This document shows, one piece after another, positions 1 through 10,581 of a DNA stretch of 64,000 bases (positions are counted from its first letter, which is position 1; each line of letters begins with the position of its first letter). The stretch is from NCBI GenBank assembly GCA_019235715.1, contig JAFAKE010000051.1, positions 24,052 to 88,051 on the forward strand. Reading direction: 5' to 3'. The translations under genes were made by a program, and so were the position numbers. Under the pieces are notes generated by a model. It was given only the letters and a program-made list of their open reading frames with translations, did no database searches and was not told where the DNA came from. This DNA comes from Vulcanimicrobiota bacterium. Its GTDB lineage: Bacteria; Vulcanimicrobiota; Vulcanimicrobiia; Eremiobacterales; Eremiobacteraceae.

Positions 1-1106
1 GTCGCGTCAACGCCACCTTTCGAGCGCGACAACGCGACCGGCACCAGATGTTCGAGCTCCGGATCGAGAGCGAGGCGGCTTGCGAGCCGCGCGCGGACCG
101 GCAACGTGCGATCCTTCTTGTCGTAAAGACGCAACAAGATCGGTTTTCCGAGCGTCTCGAGCATGACGAGCGCCGACACGGGATTGCCCGGCAAGCCGAT
201 CACAGGCTTATCGCCGACGAGTGCGAGCATCGTCGGCCGTCCGGGCCGTGCGCGCACGCCGTGCACGATCACGCCGGGTGCACCCGCAGCCGCCACGATC
301 TGCGGCGTGTAATCGCGTTCGCCGACGCTCGATCCCCCCGAGATGACGACGGCGTCGCACTCGCCCAATGCGCGCGCGAACGCAGCTGCGAACACATCTT
401 TGCGATCGACGACGCGCTCGTACGCGACGGGCGCAAAGCCCATCGCGCGCAGCGTCGCAGATAATGAAAGACTATTGATGTCGCGCACGGCGCCCGCGTG
501 CAGCGGCGCGCCCGGCGATACGATTTCATCGCCGGTGACGAGCAGTCCGACACGGGGCTGCGCGAAGAGCGGCAGTTCGGCCACGCCTGCGCCGGAAAGC
601 ATGCCGACAGATGCAGGCGTCACGACGCTTCCGCGCGATGCGAGCACCTCACCGCGCCGGATGTCCGCTCCTTGGCGCGTGATGTGATCCTCGCTGCCCG
701 CGCCGTCGACGACCTCAACGACTGCGCCGAGGTCATTGCAATCTTCTTTCTTCACGACGCCGGTCGCACCGTCGGGCAGCCAGCCGCCGGTCGGAACGCG
801 CATTGCATGCAGCGCCGGCAACTCGGTGTCTGGCCGCGCTCCCATCGCGATGTCGCCCGCAATCGTGAGCCGTATGGCAGCGTTAGCGCGTGCGCTGCGC
901 ACTTCTTGCGCGCGGACCGCGAAGCCGTCGACGCTCGAGCGCGTGAATGGCGGCACGTCCTCGCGGGCCGTGACCTCGCCGGCGATGACCCGGCCCGCAC
1001 ACGACGGATCGATGGGCACCCGCTCAACGGCCATTGTGTGGATGGGATGGGCAAGGACCGCGCGCAGGGCATCTGCGAGACTGACACGGCGCAGGGTCGG
1101 GTCCAC
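1..1106 (-). CDS. moeA: Molybdopterin molybdenumtransferase MoeA (3' end outside window)
   Basis: The minus strand reads open from a GTG at 1106 to the window edge; the ORF track misses it because the stop lies outside. MoeA inserts molybdate into adenylylated molybdopterin in the cytoplasm. Visible parts are an N-terminal domain with 'PFTRSSVDGFAV', the central MoaB/MogA-like domain with 'TGDEIV' and 'VISGGSSVGERDY', then 'GLPGNPVSALV', and the start of the C-terminal beta domain. The GTG was chosen because the family's usual opening ('VSLADALRAVLA') follows at once; GGAGG lies about 17 nt upstream, so initiation is not certain. It is divergent from pilT. The identity is firm, and the C-terminal residues are unseen. 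Confidence 0.93.
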   Translation of the reverse strand, partial: MDPTLRRVSLADALRAVLAHPIHTMAVERVPIDPSCAGRVIAGEVTAREDVPPFTRSSVDGFAVRAQEVRSARANAAIRLTIAGDIAMGARPDTELPALHAMRVPTGGWLPDGATGVVKKEDCNDLGAVVEVVDGAGSEDHITRQGADIRRGEVLASRGSVVTPASVGMLSGAGVAELPLFAQPRVGLLVTGDEIVSPGAPLHAGAVRDINSLSLSATLRAMGFAPVAYERVVDRKDVFAAAFARALGECDAVVISGGSSVGERDYTPQIVAAAGAPGVIVHGVRARPGRPTMLALVGDKPVIGLPGNPVSALVMLETLGKPILLRLYDKKDRTLPVRARLASRLALDPELEHLVPVALSRSKGGVDA

Positions 1107-1246
1107 GGTGGACGTCGGCGGAACCTCCGATACACTAGGTAACGACCGCGCACGTGCGCAAGTCTGACGTTACAGGATGTTCTAAACGTTTGCTGCGCGC
1201 CGGGGGCGTCCCCCTCGGACGGCGCGCCGCTCGTCATGGAGGCTGC

Positions 1247-2371
1247 ATGTATCCGCATACGCTTGACGACATGCTCACGCAGACCGTACTCGCCAGTGCA
1301 TCCGACCTGCATCTGGTCGCGGGCTGCGCTCCGACCATCCGCATCAACGGCGAGCTCGGCCGGCTCAACGACGACATCCTGAACAAGGACGACATGGAGC
1401 CGCTGCTGCGCGCGATGCTCAGCGATAAACAGTACGAGTCGCTCACCAGAGATCTCGAGCTGGACACGGCATATTCGCTCGCCGACGTGTCGCGCTTTCG
1501 CGTGAACCTTTGCTTCGAACGCGAGCACATGAGCGGCAGCTTCCGCGCGATCCCATCGACGCCGCCGAGACTCGAGGAGATGGACCTGCCCAAAGTCGTC
1601 TTGGAGTACACGCAGCGCCCGCGTGGTCTCGTGCTCGTCACCGGACCAACGGGTAGCGGCAAGACCACGACGCTCGCTGCGATGGTCGACTACATCAACC
1701 GGCACAGCAAATTGCGCATCGTGACGATCGAGGATCCGATCGAGTTCGAGCACCACAGCGACCTGTCGGTCATCACCCAGCGCGAGGTCGGACACGACAC
1801 CAAATCCGAGCAGGCTGCGCTGCGCTCCGCGCTGCGCCAGGACCCCGACGTCATCCTCGTCGGCGAAATGCGCGACTTGGAGACGATCAAACTCGCGATG
1901 ACTGCCGCCGAAACCGGGCACCTCGTGTTCGGGACGCTGCACGTCACGTCGGCGCCCGAATCGATCAATCGCATCATCGACGTCTTCCCGGTCGATCAAC
2001 AAGAGCAAATACGCGTGCAGCTCGCCGGCTCGTTCGAAGCAGTGTTCACGCAGTGCTTGATCCCGCGCGCCAGCGGCACGGGACGCATCTGCGCGATGGA
2101 GGTGCTGCTCGGCACGCCCGCCGTGCGCAACCTCATCCGCGAGAACAAGCCGTCGCAGATGTTGACGGCGATGCAGACCGGCAGCCAGCTCGGTATGCAG
2201 TCGCTGGAAAAGCACTTGTCCGAACTGGTCACCAGCGGCAAGATCACCCGCGACAACGCGGTCGAAGCATCGTCGCATCCCGAAGAGCTGCGGCGCGTGC
2301 TGGGCAGCGGCCCCGCTGCGCCTCGCTTCCCCACTCACGAAACGGCGATGCCGGCGGCGCACCGGCCCTAG
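1247..2371 (+). CDS. pilT: Twitching-motility retraction ATPase PilT
   Basis: Hexameric AAA+ ATPase that disassembles type IV pili at the inner membrane. The 374-residue protein has an N-terminal PAS-like domain ('ASDLHLVAG'), Walker A 'GPTGSGKTTT', Asp box 'TIEDPIEF', Walker B around 'DPDVILVGEMRD' and His box 'TGHLVFGTLH'. The 'EMRD' and 'TAAETGHLVF' context fits PilT better than PilB or GspE. The track's start at 1154 adds an unconserved stretch; ATG 1247 with GGAGG 4 nt upstream leads straight into the family N-terminus. Two pilin-like proteins lie at 14.3-15.9 kb, but no pilus assembly operon is here. serS starts directly after the stop codon. Confidence 0.93.
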   Translation: MYPHTLDDMLTQTVLASASDLHLVAGCAPTIRINGELGRLNDDILNKDDMEPLLRAMLSDKQYESLTRDLELDTAYSLADVSRFRVNLCFEREHMSGSFRAIPSTPPRLEEMDLPKVVLEYTQRPRGLVLVTGPTGSGKTTTLAAMVDYINRHSKLRIVTIEDPIEFEHHSDLSVITQREVGHDTKSEQAALRSALRQDPDVILVGEMRDLETIKLAMTAAETGHLVFGTLHVTSAPESINRIIDVFPVDQQEQIRVQLAGSFEAVFTQCLIPRASGTGRICAMEVLLGTPAVRNLIRENKPSQMLTAMQTGSQLGMQSLEKHLSELVTSGKITRDNAVEASSHPEELRRVLGSGPAAPRFPTHETAMPAAHRP

Positions 2372-3646
2372 ATGCTCGACCGGCGCCTCATCCGGGAACA
2401 GCCGGATCGCGTGCGCCGTTCACTTGCGCGCCGCCAGCTGCCGGTCTCGATCGTCGACGATATTCTCGCGCTCGACGCCGACTGGCGCACCGCCGTTACG
2501 GCGGCCGACGCGGCGAAGTCCGAACGCAATCAGATCTCTTCCGAATTCGCCAAAGCGAAGGGACAGCCGCCCGAAACACTGGCGCGATTGCGCGAGCGCT
2601 CGAACGAGTTGGGCGAGCGCATCGCCTCGTACGAAAGTTCTGCCGCGTCGCTCGAGCAGCGTTTGGACGAACTGCTCGCGCAGGTGCCGAACGTGCTCGC
2701 CGATGACGTGCCTGATGGCGCCGACTCCAACGCAAACGTGCTCGTGCGCTCGTCCGGCGACCCGCCCGCGTTCGCGTTCGAGGCAAAGCCGCATTGGGAG
2801 ATCGGCGAGCGCTTGGGCATCCTCGACTTCGAGCGCGGCGTGCGTCTCGCGCGCAGCCGCTTCACCGTCATCGAAGGCGCGGGGGCGCGCCTCAATCGCG
2901 CGCTCATCAACTTCTTCTTAGAGCGCAACACCGCCGCCGGTTTCACCGAGATCGCGCCGCCGCTGCTCGTCAACCGCGAGTCGGTCGAAGCGACGGGCCA
3001 CTTGAGCAAGTTCTCGGACGCGATGTTCGCAGTGGACGACGGTTCGCTGTTCTTGTCGCCGACCTCCGAGGTGCAGTTGGTCAACCTGCATCGCGACGAG
3101 ATCCTTGAAGCTGCGGATCTGCCGAAGCGGTACACTGCGTATACGGCGTGCTTTCGCCAAGAGGCGGGCGCCGCGGGCAAAGACACCCGCGGTTTGATCC
3201 GCCAGCATCAATTCGAAAAAGTCGAGCTGGTCGCGTTAACGCGTCCGGACGCAGCGGCGGCGATGCACGATCAACTCGTGCGCCATGCCGAAAGCCTGCT
3301 GCAAGCGCTCGAGCTGCCGTATCGCCTCATGCTGCTGTGCTCGGGCGACACGGGTTTCGCCTCACAGAAGACGTACGATCTCGAAGTGTGGCTGCCGGGG
3401 CAGAACACCTATCGCGAGATCTCATCGTTGAGCAACACCGGTGATTTTCAAGCGCGGCGCGCCGGCGTGCGCTTCCGGCCTGCGCCGAAAGCGAAACCCG
3501 AATTCGTGCACGCGCTCAACGGTTCGGCGCTGGCGATCGGCCGAACGTTGCTTGCGGTGCTCGAGAATTATCAGGAAGCGGATGGCTCGGTGCGCGTCCC
3601 ACGGATCTTGCAGCCCTACATGGGCGGCACCGAGCGGATCGCGTAG
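2372..3646 (+). CDS. serS: Seryl-tRNA synthetase
   Basis: Class II synthetase charging tRNA-Ser with serine. The 424 residues show the N-terminal tRNA-binding coiled coil (about residues 30-105), then the catalytic core with motif 1 ('ERNTAAGFTEIAPP'), motif 2 ('ACFRQEAGAAGKDTRGLIRQHQF') and motif 3 near 'GSALAIGRTLLAVLENYQ'. The ATG follows the pilT TAG without a gap, which suggests co-transcription and coupling. Length and motif order are standard. A tRNA-Ser (UGA) gene lies at 16.4 kb. Confidence 0.97.
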   Translation: MLDRRLIREQPDRVRRSLARRQLPVSIVDDILALDADWRTAVTAADAAKSERNQISSEFAKAKGQPPETLARLRERSNELGERIASYESSAASLEQRLDELLAQVPNVLADDVPDGADSNANVLVRSSGDPPAFAFEAKPHWEIGERLGILDFERGVRLARSRFTVIEGAGARLNRALINFFLERNTAAGFTEIAPPLLVNRESVEATGHLSKFSDAMFAVDDGSLFLSPTSEVQLVNLHRDEILEAADLPKRYTAYTACFRQEAGAAGKDTRGLIRQHQFEKVELVALTRPDAAAAMHDQLVRHAESLLQALELPYRLMLLCSGDTGFASQKTYDLEVWLPGQNTYREISSLSNTGDFQARRAGVRFRPAPKAKPEFVHALNGSALAIGRTLLAVLENYQEADGSVRVPRILQPYMGGTERIA

Positions 3647-3649
3647 CGC

Positions 3650-3847
3650 CTAGCCGGCTTCGGTTTGCAGCGCGGAGCGCAGTTCGCCGCGCAGCTCGGG
3701 CGAATCCGAATGCCCGTGCGCCGAAATCGCATGCTCGACCGCGGCGGCGAGCACTTCATCGGGTTTGCCGGAGATGTACAGCGTGCAGTTCTTCTCGCTG
3801 GGCATCGTGCTGCAATCGATGAACACGCGCGTTGATGTGGATGCCAT
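3650..3847 (-). CDS. Small DUF1059-like protein
   Basis: A 65-residue protein on the minus strand. The segment 'GKPDEVLAAAVEHAISAHG' followed by 'SPELRGELRSAL' resembles the DUF1059 family, whose members carry an '(E/D)EVL..A.EHA...HG' core and have no established function. The start at 3847 was preferred over the track's start because AAGGAGG sits 6 nt before this ATG, one of the best ribosome sites in the window. Two cysteines are present. It converges on serS with a gap of a few bases and is divergent from malate synthase. Confidence 0.7.
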   Translation of the reverse strand: MASTSTRVFIDCSTMPSEKNCTLYISGKPDEVLAAAVEHAISAHGHSDSPELRGELRSALQTEAG

Positions 3848-3965
3848 GACGCACCTCCTTCGTGGGCGCTGCACATTCGGCGAGATGCAGCGCCGGCCTC
3901 TTGGGGCGGCGCGCGAATGCGTGTTCGAGCCGGGACTCGGCCGCCGCTTGCGCTAAACCGGGCGC

Positions 3966-5567
3966 ATGAAAAACGCAGCGGACATCGAGGGCGTGATCGT
4001 CGAGGGCCCGACCGTCGAGCGCCAATCTGAGATCCTAACGCCACAGGCGGTGGCATTTCTCGCCGCGCTCGCGCGTGAATTCGAACCTCGCCGGCGCGAG
4101 CTGCTCGCCGCGCGAGAGCGGCGTCAGGCCGAATTCGATGCCGGCGCGCTGCCGGATTTCCTCACCGCGACGTACCCGGTGCGCGACGGCGAGTGGCGCG
4201 GCCCAGCCATTCCGCCCGATCTGCGCGACCGGCGCGTCGAGATAACCGGCCCGACCGACCGCAAGATGGTCATCAATGCGCTCAACTCGGGCGCCAGCGC
4301 GTTCATGGCCGACTTCGAAGACTCCAACACGCCGACGTGGGAGAACCTTATCGGCGGCCAGGCCAATCTGATCGAAGCGATCGAGCGCACGATCTCGCTC
4401 GACACGCCGGACAAGCAGTATCGCCTCGTCGAGCGGCCGGCGGTGCTGCTCGTGCGCCCGCGCGGCTGGCACTTGCCCGAGCGCCACGTGCGCATCGACG
4501 GCGCGCCGATGAGCGGCAGCCTTTTCGACTTCGGATTGTACTTCTTTCACAACGCGCGCCGCCTCATCGAGCGCGGCAGCGGTCCCTATTTCTATCTTCC
4601 GAAGCTGGAGAGCCACCTCGAGGCGCGCCTGTGGAACGACGCGTTCAACTACGCTCAAGATGCGCTGCACATCCCGCGCGGCACGATACGCGCCACCGTG
4701 CTGATCGAGACGATCCTCGCAGCGTTCGAGATGGATGAAATCCTCTACGAGCTGCGCGATCACTCGAGCGGCCTCAACGCCGGCCGCTGGGATTACATGT
4801 TCAGCATCATCAAGAAATTCCGTAACCGGCCTGAGTTCATGCTGCCGGATCGCGCCCAGGTGACGATGACCGTTCCTTTTATGCGCGCATACACCGAGCT
4901 GCTCGTGCAAACGTGCCATCGCCGCGGCGTGCATGCGATGGGCGGCATGGCGGCCTTCATCCCCAGCCGCAAGGATGCGAAAGTCAACGAAGTCGCGCTT
5001 GCGCGCGTGCGCGACGACAAGCAGCGCGAATCGCGCGACGGCTTTGACGGCACGTGGGTCGCGCACCCGGATCTGGTGCCGGTCGCGCGCGCCGAGTTCG
5101 ACGAAGTGCTTGGCGACCGGCCCAATCAGATCGACCGCCAACGCCCGGACGTTCACATCAGCGCCGCGCAACTGATAGACGTCCGCGTGCCCAACGGCAC
5201 GATCACCGAAGCCGGCCTGCGCAACAACGTCGATGTGGGGCTGCGTTATCTCGAATCGTGGCTGCGCGGAACCGGCGCAGCGGGCATCAACAACCTGATG
5301 GAGGACGTCGCGACCGCCGAGATCGCGCGCTCGCAGCTGTGGCAGTGGGTGCATCAAGGCGGGCGCTTGGACAGCGGTGAGACGATCGGCAAGAGCACCG
5401 TGCGCGCGCTCGAAGAGGACTCGCTCGCAGCGGCGCGCGGCACGATGGATGACAAGGACTTTTCGCACACGCGCTTTCACGACGCGCGCGAGCTGTTCGA
5501 TAAAGTCGCGCTCAGTCCGAATTTCATCGAGTTTCTCACACTGCCGGCGTACGAACTGCTCGACTAG
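3966..5567 (+). CDS. aceB: Malate synthase A
   Basis: Condenses glyoxylate with acetyl-CoA to give malate (glyoxylate shunt). The 533 residues match the compact malate synthase A form: '[16 protein letters not shown]' and '[13 protein letters not shown]' near residue 100, '[12 protein letters not shown]', '[10 protein letters not shown]', '[18 protein letters not shown]' with the acidic Mg-binding residues, '[12 protein letters not shown]', and a C-terminal '[19 protein letters not shown]'. No isocitrate lyase lies nearby, so the glyoxylate source is not visible here. It probably shares a transcript with the following VOC gene, 20 nt downstream. No clear ribosome site precedes the ATG. Confidence 0.96.
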   Translation: MKNAADIEGVIVEGPTVERQSEILTPQAVAFLAALAREFEPRRRELLAARERRQAEFDAGALPDFLTATYPVRDGEWRGPAIPPDLRDRRVEITGPTDRKMVINALNSGASAFMADFEDSNTPTWENLIGGQANLIEAIERTISLDTPDKQYRLVERPAVLLVRPRGWHLPERHVRIDGAPMSGSLFDFGLYFFHNARRLIERGSGPYFYLPKLESHLEARLWNDAFNYAQDALHIPRGTIRATVLIETILAAFEMDEILYELRDHSSGLNAGRWDYMFSIIKKFRNRPEFMLPDRAQVTMTVPFMRAYTELLVQTCHRRGVHAMGGMAAFIPSRKDAKVNEVALARVRDDKQRESRDGFDGTWVAHPDLVPVARAEFDEVLGDRPNQIDRQRPDVHISAAQLIDVRVPNGTITEAGLRNNVDVGLRYLESWLRGTGAAGINNLMEDVATAEIARSQLWQWVHQGGRLDSGETIGKSTVRALEEDSLAAARGTMDDKDFSHTRFHDARELFDKVALSPNFIEFLTLPAYELLD

Positions 5568-5587
5568 GCGCGAAGGAGAAATCGATC

Positions 5588-5950
5588 ATGGAGAAAGTGA
5601 CCGGCATCGGCGGCCTGTTCTTCCGCTCGTCCGATCCAGACGCGCTCAGCCACTGGTACGAGCAGCATCTGGGCGTGTCACCGGTGCCGCAAGACGGCGA
5701 AGGCGGCGCGTGGCAGCAGGAGGGTGGGCCGACCGCGTTTGCGCCGTTCGCGCGCGACACCGAATATTTCGGACGGCTGAGCCAGGAGTGGATGCTCAAC
5801 TTCCGCGTGCGCGATCTCGATGCGATGGTCGCTCAGCTGCGCGCGGCCGGCATCGTTGTCGATTTCGACGCCACGCCGACACCGATCGGGCGCTTTGCGC
5901 GCCTTGCCGATCCGGAAGGCAACCCGATCGAGCTGTGGGAGCCGAAGTAG
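5588..5950 (+). CDS. VOC-family (glyoxalase/dioxygenase fold) protein
   Basis: A 120-residue single-domain vicinal-oxygen-chelate protein. It opens with 'GGLFFRSSDPDALSHWYEQHLG' and ends with 'RFARLADPEGNPIELWEPK', the usual start and end of this fold, with an end-strand Glu ('IELWE') as the probable metal ligand. The family includes glyoxalase I, fosfomycin-resistance enzymes and dioxygenases; the substrate cannot be told. GAAGGAG lies 9 nt before the ATG. It sits just after malate synthase and may be co-transcribed, but that does not fix a role. Confidence 0.85.
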   Translation: MEKVTGIGGLFFRSSDPDALSHWYEQHLGVSPVPQDGEGGAWQQEGGPTAFAPFARDTEYFGRLSQEWMLNFRVRDLDAMVAQLRAAGIVVDFDATPTPIGRFARLADPEGNPIELWEPK

Positions 5951-5958
5951 CCCGCGAG

Positions 5959-7401
5959 CTAGTACAAGACGCGCATGGTGTACTCGAGCGTCTCCTTGCC
6001 GTCGGCGGGCAAGGTGATCGTCCACGTCGCGGTCGCGCTTGATGACTTGACGTGCGGATAGTTCTCCGCAAGTATCGTCCAATCGCCCGGCATCGGCTCG
6101 ACCACCTTAAGCGTGACCGCCGCGTTCTTCGCGTTGCGCATCTCGATCGTATACGAGCTTTCGTACTGATAGCGGTCGTTGAACGGGCCGACGCGCTTGA
6201 AGTCCGTCTGCTTCTTGGTCGCAGTGACGTCGAACGACTCGCCGAGGCGCAGGCGTACGCGCTCTTTGCGCGCGGTGTGATCTATCTGATCCTCGCCGAC
6301 GAACTGCGCATTGCCCTGCGAATCCTTTTTGTAGATGCGCACGATGCCTTTGGGCAGCGGGATGCCAAGACCGCCGCCATCGTTTTGGAACTCGAGGAAG
6401 ACCTGCGGCTTAAGCATCTGTCCGAGGTCGCTCGACGCTTGCGTGTAGTAGTACTCTTCGCCGCGCAGCTCCAGCGACTTGGTCACGGGCACCGCAGATG
6501 CCGACAGCATCGCGACCTGTTTCGTCTGCTTGTCCGCGATCGTCGTCAGGCGTCCGAGAGTGTACAGGTGGTACTCGAAAAGGGTCTCCTGGCGCATCCC
6601 GGCATTGGCGGCGCGGTCTGTGACCGTTGCGAGCGTTCGTACCTCTTGCGGCGTCTGCACGCGATTGAGATTGCCCGCGACCAGCTGCATGCGCGCATTG
6701 TTATAGCTCGTGCCGCTCGTGTTGGTCAGCGTGACTAGCCCGTTGAGATCCAGCTTGCTGTCGTCCCCGTTGAGGACGCCGACGTAGTCGGCGTGCCACG
6801 AAAGGCCGCCGGTCAGATAATCGAGTTCGACGCTTTGCTCCCCGTCGTACGCGTTATCGATCTGCGTCACGAGCGTGGGCCGGTCGCGCAGATTGGCGGG
6901 GATCGATGCGAACACCAACCGTCCGTCGACGGCGGTTTCGATGCGATTCGCGTACTGCAGCACGACGCCGCCATTGACGGCGAGCACGCGTGCCTGCTCG
7001 CGCGTCTCCGCACCGGTCCGATAATTCGCGTGCACCACGGTCACTTCGCGGCCGACATACTTTTCGAGCAGCGTCTCGGGGCTGAGCAAGTCGAAGTTGA
7101 AGTTCTGCTCGATGACCGCGATCGCACCGGCCGATGTCAGGCTGTGAAGGATCGCCGTCGTCGGATCGATCTGCGCGCTGACGTCGCGCAGCGCCAGCTG
7201 TTGGACGCCTTTGGGAAGCGCGAGGCGCCGCTCGTCGCGCACGAGCGCGAGATTGTCGTTGTAGATGGTGATGGACACCGCTTGCTGCTCGGCAAGCGTG
7301 CTCACGCGCTCGCCGGGATCGGCGCTCACCGGCTGCGGTACCAGTAACGCAAATGCGATCAGCGCGCCCGCTGCGCGCACGAGAACGGAATGCATCGGCA
7401 T
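5959..7401 (-). CDS. Secreted DUF4139-domain protein
   Basis: A 480-residue exported protein. The N-terminus from ATG 7401 is a signal peptide ('LIAFALLVPQPVSA'), followed by 'AVSITIYNDNLALVRDERRLALPKG', the typical opening of DUF4139-type proteins, and a C-terminal beta-rich domain ('YTIEMRNAKNAAVTLKVVEPMPGDW'). Function of the family is unknown. The start was moved from 7488 because GAGGAG lies 7 nt upstream of ATG 7401 and the signal peptide then begins correctly. It lies downstream of thiC, separated by a hairpin, and converges on the VOC gene with 8 nt between stops. Confidence 0.82.
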   Translation of the reverse strand: MPMHSVLVRAAGALIAFALLVPQPVSADPGERVSTLAEQQAVSITIYNDNLALVRDERRLALPKGVQQLALRDVSAQIDPTTAILHSLTSAGAIAVIEQNFNFDLLSPETLLEKYVGREVTVVHANYRTGAETREQARVLAVNGGVVLQYANRIETAVDGRLVFASIPANLRDRPTLVTQIDNAYDGEQSVELDYLTGGLSWHADYVGVLNGDDSKLDLNGLVTLTNTSGTSYNNARMQLVAGNLNRVQTPQEVRTLATVTDRAANAGMRQETLFEYHLYTLGRLTTIADKQTKQVAMLSASAVPVTKSLELRGEEYYYTQASSDLGQMLKPQVFLEFQNDGGGLGIPLPKGIVRIYKKDSQGNAQFVGEDQIDHTARKERVRLRLGESFDVTATKKQTDFKRVGPFNDRYQYESSYTIEMRNAKNAAVTLKVVEPMPGDWTILAENYPHVKSSSATATWTITLPADGKETLEYTMRVLY

Positions 7402-7463
7402 GACGACTCTCCTCAATGAAGCGCTCGCACCCCCGTTTGTCGAGTCAAATGCCCGAAAGGTTC

Positions 7464-7500
7464 GCACAAAAGACAGCGCCGGCCTCAAAAGACCGGCGCT
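7464..7500 (-). terminator. Putative intrinsic terminator after thiC
   Basis: On the minus strand AGCGCCGG pairs perfectly with CCGGCGCT (8 bp, 10-nt loop), followed by a short T-rich run (GTCTTTTGTG). It lies 34 nt past the thiC stop and before the DUF4139 start. The T tract is weak, so termination may be partial. Confidence 0.55.
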
Positions 7501-7533
7501 ACACGTGTTCGACGCGCGGGCGCTCGTGCGCCC

Positions 7534-9368
<1,835 letters not shown>

Positions 9369-9448
9369 GTTCAGCGTGACTTCGGCGTCGCACGCGCCAT
9401 GCCTGGCGGAAGCGCCACAGCGCGTCGCGAATATCCTCCGGCATCGCT

Positions 9449-10450
9449 ATGAACGACACCCGCGGGCGCCCGCTGTGCGATTTGCGCATCTCGGTCACTG
9501 ACCGCTGCAACTTCCGCTGCACCTATTGCATGCCGAAAGAGGTCTTCGGGCGCGACTTCCACTTCTTGCCGCCGGGCGAGATCCTGCGCTTCGAAGAGAT
9601 CGCGCGGCTCGCGCGCATCTTCGCAGGCCTGGGCGTGCGCAAAGTGCGCCTCACTGGCGGCGAGCCGCTGCTGCGCCGCGACTTGACGTCGCTCATCGCG
9701 ATGCTCGCGGAAATCGAGGGCATCAAAGATCTCACGCTAACGACCAATGGGTCGTTGCTCGCGAATATGGCGCCGGCCCTCAAGAGCGCTGGGCTGCATC
9801 GCGTGAGCGTCAGCCTCGACTCGCTCGACGACGCGGTGTTCCGCGCGATGAACGACGTCGACTTCCCCGTGCAGCGGGTGCTCGACGGCATCGACGCTGC
9901 CGGAGCGGCGGGCCTTGGGCCGATCAAGATCAACGTCGTCGTCAAGCGCGGCGTCAACGAAGACAGCATCGTGCCGCTCGCCGCGCACTTCCGCGGGAGC
10001 GGCCACATCGTGCGCTTCATCGAGTTCATGGATGTGGGTTCGACCAACGGCTGGCGCCTTGACGACGTCGTAAGCGCGTCGGAGATCGCGCACGCCATCG
10101 ATGCGGTTCACCCGCTCGAGCCGCTTGAAAGCAACTATCGCGGTGAGGTCGCCAATCGCTATCGCTACAAAGATGGAAGCGGCGAGATCGGGATCATCGC
10201 ATCGGTGACGCAGCCGTTCTGCGGCGATTGCACGCGGGCGCGGATTTCGTCAGAGGGCTTGCTCTACACGTGCCTCTTCGCGTCGCAGGGTCGCGATCTG
10301 CGCGCGCTGTTGCGCGGCGGCGCAAACGACGCCGACATCGTGCGCTTTATAGCCGGTATCTGGGACGCGCGCGAGGACCGCTACTCAGAGCTGCGCACGG
10401 CCGAAACGGCGCGCGCGCCGAAGGTCGAGATGTCGCACATCGGCGGCTGA
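9449..10450 (+). CDS. moaA: GTP 3',8-cyclase MoaA
   Basis: Radical-SAM enzyme for the first step of molybdopterin synthesis. The 333 residues carry the N-terminal cluster 'CNFRCTYC' (CxxxCxxC), '[15 protein letters not shown]', 'TTNGSLLA', 'SLDSLDD', the C-terminal second-cluster motif '[20 protein letters not shown]', and the terminal Gly-Gly ('SHIGG') that MoaA needs for its active-site arginine chemistry. It is divergent from the thiC riboswitch. With moeA and mocA nearby it supports molybdenum-enzyme assembly. No strong ribosome site is evident, but the start fits the family. Confidence 0.97.
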   Translation: MNDTRGRPLCDLRISVTDRCNFRCTYCMPKEVFGRDFHFLPPGEILRFEEIARLARIFAGLGVRKVRLTGGEPLLRRDLTSLIAMLAEIEGIKDLTLTTNGSLLANMAPALKSAGLHRVSVSLDSLDDAVFRAMNDVDFPVQRVLDGIDAAGAAGLGPIKINVVVKRGVNEDSIVPLAAHFRGSGHIVRFIEFMDVGSTNGWRLDDVVSASEIAHAIDAVHPLEPLESNYRGEVANRYRYKDGSGEIGIIASVTQPFCGDCTRARISSEGLLYTCLFASQGRDLRALLRGGANDADIVRFIAGIWDAREDRYSELRTAETARAPKVEMSHIGG

Positions 10451-10581
10451 CGCCCGCGGCCTACAGCGTGCCGACTCCTGCGGGTGCCATGAACTGTCCG
10501 GTGCCGCTGCCATGCGAGCCGAGCGAAGTCCAGCCGTTGCCGGTCATGTCGCCAGAGCTACGCTGGACTTAAGCGTATGTA

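Noticed and set aside
752-2362. 536-aa minus-strand ORF opposite pilT
   Set aside because: Composition is that of a shadow frame in high-GC DNA, and pilT and moeA explain both sides.
10461-10547. 28-codon Gly/Ser-rich minus-strand ORF after the cytochrome b-c gene
   Set aside because: No ribosome site, no recognised family and a short length; kept as noise in the 131-bp gap between moaA and cytochrome b-c, which otherwise shows nothing.
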